64,000 nucleotides of DNA, taken from NCBI GenBank assembly GCA_963971425.1, contig OZ020519.1:264028-328027 (forward strand), written 5' to 3'. Numbering within the stretch: position 1 is the first letter of the stretch; each line of letters begins with the position of its first letter. The stretch is from Bryoerythrophyllum caledonicum. Taxonomy: Eukaryota > Streptophyta > Bryopsida > Pottiales > Pottiaceae. The position numbers were made by a program, and so were the translations under genes. The notes under the pieces are model-generated. The model made no database searches and was not told where the DNA came from. It saw nothing but the letters and a program-made list of their open reading frames with translations. Below, piece by piece: positions 57,484-64,000 of the stretch.

Positions 57484-59563
57484 ATGGCCAGTTGTGCGTT
57501 CCGCTGTTCCTCTGTACTTTGCAGTGGAATCGCGTTGCGGGCGTCGTCGTGTGGGCGCCTGGGCAGGCAAGCACTGGCGGTGGGCCAGAAGCGCGCCGTG
57601 ACGACAGTGAGGGCGCAGTCGAATGGGGAGATAGAGAAGGAGGGGGTGGCCGCCGTGACGGTGGGCGTTGTGGCGCCTGAGCCTTCCGCTGCTGCTGTTG
57701 CGGCTGCCGTTGCCACTGCACACGACTCATCAGCAGTAGGTAGTTCCATGCCCTCCTGTTGAAATAGAATGGCCAGATGATGTGCGCGCTCTCCTGAATT
57801 CATGTTGCTGCTGTGTTTGTGCGAATGTGCTCCTGAATCCATGTTGCTTCTTTGTCTGTGTAGGCAGAAGAATCGTCGACAGGTGATGAATCGTCGTCGA
57901 CGAGTATCACGGAGGAGCTCAAGGCAATCTACGCGACGCAGCGAGTGTGGACATGGCGAGGCTACTCCGTTGCGTACACCGTGCAAGGCTGCGGCCCGCC
58001 GGTGCTTCTTGTCCACGGGTTTGGCGCATCCATTGGGCACTGGCGCAGGTACAATGAGAGGTTTCGCATTCGAAGATGAGTCTGCCGCATTCTCTCCATG
58101 CTAATCCGAAATGGGTGCGCAGGAACATCGGAGTGCTGGCTGCGAGTAATCACACTGTCTACGCCCTAGATCTGCTCGGATTAGGAGCCTCCGACAAGCC
58201 TTCGGAGTTCCAGTATACGATGGAAACCTGGGGGGAAGTAAGTTTTCTACCAGCCTGCGTCTGCATTGATTATTCCTCTTTGCGCTGTTGGATTGAGAAA
58301 ATACTCTTGTGTGTTTGCAGCAACTTGTGGACTTCATCAAGGAAGTCGTCGGCGAGCCCACTGTGCTTGTGGGTAATTCCATTGGAAGCCTTGCATGCCT
58401 CATTGCATCCGCAGGTAAAATGGTTTAGGGTTTCTCATCACCGCACGACGATGTTATGCTTTCGGTGCATTGGAGAGGCTTGTTTTCTGTGAGGACCAGA
58501 GCTTGCTGGTGATGCGATTTTTGCTAGGGTTTCTCATTACAGCATGAAGAGTATGCTTTTGATGCATTCTCGCTTCTTTTCGCATAGTTACTTCATTATC
58601 GAGAGGAAGATAAGTAGGTGATGGTGGTGTGCAGAAGCGGCGCCACTGAATCTGGTGAGAGGAACGGTGCTCCTGAACTGTGCGGGAGGCATGAACAACA
58701 AGGCCGTCACGGACGATTGGCGTCTCAAGCTGGCTTTGCCGCTGTTGTGGCTCATCGACTTCCTTCTCCAACAACCCGCCTTCGCCAGCCGTCTCTTCGA
58801 CCGCGTCAAATCCAGGTGCCTGTTTCCACCCCAAGCTCTTCGGTGCCTCTTTTCTTCGCGTGGCAACTGACCAGCGTGGGGTTTTGTCAACAGGGATAAC
58901 CTGAAGAATGTGTTGCAGTCGGTTTACAGCAACAAAGAAGCAGTCGACGATGAGCTTGTGGAGGTAATAATTCAGCTGCCCAATCCTCTGAGAATGTGTT
59001 CCTTGAGAAAGTTATGAGAATCACTAGTGGGAGTCCAATTCTAATGTTATGTCATCCAAAATGCAAGTTGCCTCGAGTGACCGACTTGCCAATGTGTCAA
59101 TCTCCCCTGCAATGCCAATTCTCCCAGAATCCATTGAAGGAGAGAGTTGCCATGGTAGCATGCATTCCATGGAGTGGGAGACCATGAACTTGCACTTGGA
59201 CGAAGCAAAACATCACCTAAAGGAATGGAGTGGTGGCAGGTGATTCTGAAGCCAGCGGAAACGGAAGGGGCGCTGGACGCGTTCGTGGCGATCATCACGG
59301 GCCCGCCGGGTCCGAAGCCGGACACGCTGGTGCCGGGGATCCCGAGCCCCATGCTGGTGCTGTGGGGCGACCAGGACCCCTTCACGCCCATCGACGGGCC
59401 CGTGGGCAAGTACTTCCAGGCGCTGCCCGCGACCAACCCGCGCGTGCAGCTGCGCTTGCTTCGCAGCGTGGGCCACTGCCCTCACGACGACCGCCCCGAC
59501 CTCGTGCACGCCGAGCTGCTTCCGTGGCTGGCCCAACTTCCGCCGCTCGCCTCGGAGGCGTAG
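57484..59563 (+). CDS. CLD1: Chlorophyll dephytylase-like alpha/beta hydrolase, plastidial
   Basis: Seven exons: 57484-57735, 57864-58048, 58123-58237, 58321-58414, 58635-58815, 58894-58963 and 59240-59563; 406 residues. The first about 84 residues (exon 1) are Ala/Ser/Arg-rich and look like a chloroplast transit peptide. Seen: VLLVHGFGASIGHWRRNIGV, YALDLLGLGASDKP, nucleophile elbow VLVGNSIGSLACLI (S204), LLNCAGGMNNKAVTDDWRLK, GALDAFVAIITGPPGPKPDT, LVLWGDQDPFTP (D344) and VGHCPHDDRPDLVHAELLPW (H378). These match Arabidopsis At5g38520 (CLD1), which removes phytol from chlorophyll a in chlorophyll turnover, rather than pheophytinase. Confidence 0.88.
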
Positions 59564-59974
59564 TCGCTGCTCATTGCTTTGGATCATTTTTTCTCACAGA
59601 TATGCCGCCTATTTCCTCTACTTCGGTCATTCTTCATTTGTAGACATCTTTTTCCATTTTTATTGGCTCACTTCCTAGATGCAGATTACACAAATTACGG
59701 TACAGGAAGACACGAAATAACTTGTGTCATTGAGTGCATCTATGGTGACCCGCCAACACACATAGCATCTAGAATCTAGTTGCACTTAGAAAATTACTAA
59801 TTACAAAACATAAATAGAAAATTGGACAAAAAATCATGGACTCCCAGCTCCCTTTTTGGATGGTAAAAGTATTGTCACAAGGTCAAAGCATACTATGTAC
59901 TGAGAACCAATCATCAAAGGAATTGAACTACCTCTTGATCTGCCTATGATTACAACGAAGAGGGTGAGTCAGAA
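59564..59974. other. Convergent 3' intergenic region
   Basis: Short AT-rich spacer between the stops of the CLD1-like gene and the membrane-protein gene; should hold both 3' UTRs. Confidence 0.5.
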
Positions 59975-62900
59975 TTAGGGGGTATGCTTCAGTTGGTCTG
60001 AATTGTATACAGTCTGTTGCTTAACAGGCAGAAGTTTCTCGTTGTCAGAGTCCTCCAACTCCTCTTCAGTAAGCTCAAGCTTCTCGGGCTTGTGGTGTTT
60101 ATGCTGCATCGTCCACATTGTTGTTCCAAGCATACCCAGCATAAGTACCTGCCAACAGGTCCACATGTCATGATGATATAGAGCAAATAGGAGATGTAAC
60201 ATCTTATGAGGATGAAACAGACCAAATTAGTCAGCAGGATTAGATCGGGCATCACTGCACCAACCGTTGTGGAATAGAACGAACTTACAATTCCAACCCA
60301 CTTCAGAGCATTGTCCGCTAGGCTTAATTCTTGTGACTTTCCTTCCAGAACATTCGCCATTATCTGGAGAAAGAAACTTGACACTATTAGGAGCTTCAAG
60401 AACAGAAAGGAAGGAAAACAAGATATCTATTTCTACATAAGGGTCCTACGTACATACAAAAATATTTCCAAAATTCGTTGTTAACAATACAAGGTTGAAA
60501 ATTCTGTCAGATTAACATTATGGAGCCAAGCCACCGGAAGGTATTCAAACAGCTAGAACTATTTCGTTCTCTATCCTCTAGGTGGAAAGCAGCCTAATTT
60601 GTACCTGATGGATCATCACACAAATGAGGGCTCCACAGAGCTGCAGCATGTATGACATCAAGAAGGCCATGACAGCTCCCATCTGCAATTTGCAATCAAG
60701 GTAGAATGTGGTGAGACCACCGCTAATTACACCCTAAATTCGTTTCCATTCAACAACAGTACTAGTGAGAACAAGACTCATATGCAGCCATGAAATTTGT
60801 GAATAGGAGATGAACTTGTCAGCTTACAAGGGAAAGCAGAAGAACGCTTGAGAATGAGAGGGGATGTTTAGCATGAAACACAATCGCTTCGAGACACCGA
60901 AACTCCCACAGAAACCCTGCAGTGAAAACTCGGCTGAAATAAGCTCTAGAGGTACGTGTAAACTTCTATTGTCACTCAAGATGTTAATATTCCGATTATA
61001 AATATGACCTGGTTCTCTTGAAAGAAAGCCATTGATGTGACGTCCGTTGCTGTACTTCTAAAAAAAAAAAAAACATGCACCAGAATGTGCTCAATAAGAA
61101 GCTGCGATAAGAAATCTTCGTAGTGCAAACTGAATTTAAACTCAGTCTAGAGAGAGTGATCGTACCAATGATGCGAATGAGTGTCGCAAAAAGTGAGATG
61201 AAGAAGACCTGCTCAGTGACTGTTGTGCCAATATCGCAGAATAGTTTATCCTGGTAGGTCTGGTTCAATCCCTCCATCCTGTGATAACGTCGTATCATAA
61301 ATTACCAAAGAGACCAGTTAATTTGTTCATAAAAAGTAATCAACAAGTAGACTCGAATTAAGATCCCCAATAAAAATTGGAGTGTTGTTTTAAAGCAACA
61401 GTGTTCTGTGAATTACCAAGTAAGAAGACACTCGCTCCATACTACATGCCACACTGAGACGAACAACAAACCGGCAGCAATATATGTCGCTTATTTAATG
61501 CACTGCGTGAACATAGTATCTGGTAGTAGTCTGTCCATGCAAAGAACTTTACAACGCATGTGAGAGGAGATGGATGGTGATTAGATTATACCATAGATAC
61601 ACGGCAAGCCCAATGACTGCTCCAAGCCACAGGTACCAAGATTTAGTTGGGTTCACCTCCTTTGTTAACACCCATGGCAGCGCTGAGGCAACACACCCGC
61701 AATAGAATACTCCCGCAACTAGCCAATCCTTCATAGAGAATTCTCTACGCAACATCTGCATCTGCAGATTCTATAAAAAGGAAAAAAACACGAATGAGTA
61801 TGGGTGCTACAAGAAAACAAATATGTATGCGCACTGTTCAGGAAAAAGATGCTTACCATAACGATGAAGACAATCAAACATTGGAAAGATAAGGTCCACT
61901 CCGAATAAACGCCATCGTTCATCTGCATCAAAGCAAGTCTGCAATATTAGTTGCATCTTGAAAAGTATCGAAATGCATATAATAATCTAAACCATAAGTC
62001 ATCCTCAGCAGCCCCTGCATAAGTTAGATCCAATCTGCATTAAGATCAATGCACTTACGACCATGAACAGATTGTAGCCCGTTATCACCAATCTATCATC
62101 AGACTGGGAAAATCCACGTTATTACTTGGATAGCCTCGACAACGGAATTGCCGGTGAAAAAGAAGTGGAGCGGAATCAGAAGTCCATGGATACTGGTCCA
62201 TCGCTTATTTCAGAACTACTTAAATTGATTCTGGTCCGTTCTGGTGCGAGACCAAAATTATGCATGGCTAAACCCTAAACCACGGCTCTGAGTATGCTCT
62301 TCAGAAGATGAGACAAAAGGAGGACCGTACCTGATTCTCAGCACCGATCGCAAGAAATGCAGCTGTTGCAATCACTGCATAAGCATACAAAGGAGCCTTC
62401 ATAGTGAAATTCTTCGTCCCTTGCGCCTACACACCAAGTTCGTCCCCGTCACGCACAAATTCCATACAAAAATGGCAAGGCATTGTACTTTACTTAAAAA
62501 AACGCCATGTAATCACACTATTACACCTAAGTCCTCTGTCTTCACAATTCTTTGCCTTCGCCATAGTAGGTTCAAGAGAGACAGACTAACTTACCAGAAG
62601 CAAAGCACCAGCAGTTGCACACGTTGCTACACTTCCGCAGAGCCTCGAAAATGCACCGAACGCGGTAAAATTCACGTGATTCTCTCCGTATGACTGCGCT
62701 TCTGCCAGAATCTGAACTTAAACACACACATGTGCAAGTACACTCACATTCAAAATCCAGGAGACAGTTCGAATCTCCTCATCATCTATCTCTCCACAAA
62801 TCTTTTTCCACACATTTGGTATTCTCTAGATCAGTCAGAAGGATAAATCGAACCCTAGCATAAATCAAATTGCCAAGAAATCCTCCAAAATGTAAGACTA

Positions 62901-63167
62901 ATCACCGATCTCTCCATCAATCTTCACACGTTTCATTCTCTAGATCAGTGCACACAACAATAAATCAAACCCTAGCATAAACCAAACTGCCTCCATTCCA
63001 TGCAAAATGTGTCCGCCAAAACGCAAGAAACGTACCGGAGTGACCGTGGCCATGGAAACCTTGAGGAAAGCGATGGCCAGCGCCGCCAGGCCAAGCTTCA
63101 CGGGCTCCTTGTGGAGCCATCGAGCGGCGGAAGCGTACAGCAGCGTTAGTTCAAACCCTTGCGCCAT
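59975..63167 (-). CDS. Multi-pass membrane protein, possibly nucleotide-sugar-transporter-like
   Basis: Eleven exons on the minus strand: 63167-63036, 62711-62595, 62426-62331, 62103-62059, 61922-61857, 61770-61592, 61278-61166, 60916-60828, 60682-60605, 60363-60289 and 60148-59975; 387 residues with consistent phases. Some eight to ten hydrophobic segments are visible, for example VKLGLAALAIAFLKVSMATV, YAYAVIATAAFLAIGAE, CLIVFIVMNLQMQMLRREF, VIGLAVYLW and LMSYMLQLCGALICVMIHQI. The tail is hydrophilic and acidic (LELTEEELEDSDNEKLLP). The pattern of FQ....LRREFS..DWL and of the last two helices recalls drug/metabolite-type nucleotide-sugar transporters, but this is a weak inference and I do not recognise the family. 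The exons are small and regular, as in a conserved gene. It is divergent from LFR. Confidence 0.8.
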
Positions 63168-63569
63168 CTCTCTCTCGTAAAACGCTGCAAAAAAGAAAAA
63201 CCAAAGGGAATTTCATGAAGACACACACTTCCCGTCCATGCACAATATGCACAAGAACTTGAAGGATCGGTACTTCGATGAAAGATTGATAACGAATGAT
63301 AAATGTCCAGCCCCTTAATTGAAAAAATAATAGATGAATACTTGAATTATTCATCCAGGTTTTGTGCCAATTATTCATCCTGGTGGTCATTTCCGTATTC
63401 ATCCAAGTATTCATCCAAAAGAGGGGGAGGGAGAGAGACGATGTTGCTGTGTATGCGACTGTGTGAAGTTTTGCAGGGCAGGGTTGGCGATGGCGCTGCT
63501 AGGGTTTGGGAATTGCTTGCTCTACACTATGCTTTGACCGGCTGGAGGTCTTCGCTTCAGGAGAGGGCG
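63168..63569. promoter_or_regulatory. Divergent promoter region upstream of LFR
   Basis: 402 bp between the start codons of the membrane-protein gene and LFR. It holds four copies of attcatcca/caagtattcatc-like words at about 63340-63415. No TATA box identified. Confidence 0.45.
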
Positions 63570-64000
63570 ATGGCGGGGCCGGCCGGGGCGGGCGGGGGGA
63601 GCGGGCAGAAGCGCGGGCGACCAGCGGCGGGGAATGCCGGCAACGTCGCCAATGCGGGCGAGGGTGCGAGCGCGGGCGCGATGATGCACCACCATCAGCA
63701 GGTGGGGGGGCTTCCGGGGCCGAACCTGGGGCCGGCATTGCAGGTGGTGCCGAACTTCGCGGAGCAGCACACCAAGCGTATTGTGATGGCGCTGCAGAGC
63801 GGGTTGAAGGGCGAGCTCGCGTGGGCGATCAATGCGCTCACGCTTCTGAGCTTCAAGGAGAAGGACGACACGCGCAAGGACGCCATGCCGCTGGCTAAGG
63901 TGCCGGGGCTGCTGGACTCGCTCCTGCACGTCATCGGCGAGTGGCGCGACATCGCGCACGAGCGCGTGTTCGCGAAGCTGTCGCGGCCACGCCTTCTCGG
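63570..64000 (+). CDS. LFR: LFR, armadillo-repeat subunit of SWI/SNF complexes (5' part)
   Basis: Open from the ATG at 63570 to the window edge, 143 complete codons. The N-terminus is Gly/Ala-rich with KRGRPAAG, then QQVGGLPGPNLGPALQVVPN, NFAEQHTKRIVMALQSGLKG, ELAWAINALTLLSFKEKDD and MPLAKVPGLLDSLLHVIGEW-RDIA. These match the start of plant LFR (LEAF AND FLOWER RELATED), an ARID1/B-homologous armadillo protein that works in SWI/SNF chromatin remodelling in the nucleus. The gene runs off the window, so length and introns are unknown. An upstream in-frame start is possible but this ATG has the best fit. Confidence 0.85.
   Translation, partial: MAGPAGAGGGSGQKRGRPAAGNAGNVANAGEGASAGAMMHHHQQVGGLPGPNLGPALQVVPNFAEQHTKRIVMALQSGLKGELAWAINALTLLSFKEKDDTRKDAMPLAKVPGLLDSLLHVIGEWRDIAHERVFAKLSRPRLL

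Overview
This window is nuclear DNA of a land plant. All host genes are intron-rich with GT-AG boundaries, and the gene set is plant-specific: a DCL4-type Dicer, a ureide permease, a chloroplast chlorophyll-dephytylase-like hydrolase, WRC-domain proteins and LFR. The decayed Ty3/gypsy and MULE elements resemble families I associate with seed-free plants and streptophyte algae, so a bryophyte or lycophyte is my best guess; the species cannot be fixed. Exon chains were read by hand. Every full chain given has a CDS length divisible by three and consistent splice phases.

Layout. 1-7570 is a heavily mutated Ty3/gypsy retrotransposon. Besides gag, protease, reverse transcriptase, RNase H and integrase it carries a cytosine-5 DNA methyltransferase domain between protease and RT and a PHD finger after the integrase. 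8662-17352 holds two tandem WRC-domain paralogues on the minus strand, each with three exons and the same splice phases. 17.4-33.5 kb is gene-poor and repeat-rich: a hAT-like TIR element beside a decayed MULE transposase gene, a TA-flanked foldback element made of inverted internal repeats, a 22-bp minisatellite, several MITEs, a TIR element with a 38-bp central hairpin, and one two-exon gene fragment.

From 34 kb on the window is dense single-copy sequence: an ABHD11/At4g10030-like hydrolase (+), a 27-exon DCL4-like Dicer (-, 10 kb), a glycolipid-transfer/ACD11-like protein (+), phosphoacetylglucosamine mutase (-), ureide permease (-), a CLD1-like chlorophyll dephytylase (+), an 11-exon multi-pass membrane protein (-), and the 5' part of LFR (+). 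Several neighbours are divergent and probably share promoters: DCL4/ACD11-like (416 bp), UPS/CLD1 (813 bp) and membrane protein/LFR (402 bp).

Most notable: (i) the gypsy element with a methyltransferase and a PHD reader, now inactive (catalytic PCQ reads PSQ, many TAG stops); (ii) a DCL4-like Dicer whose two dsRNA-binding domains are separated by about 490 residues of low-complexity sequence containing an internal duplication; (iii) several near-perfect foldback hairpins that could feed small-RNA pathways.
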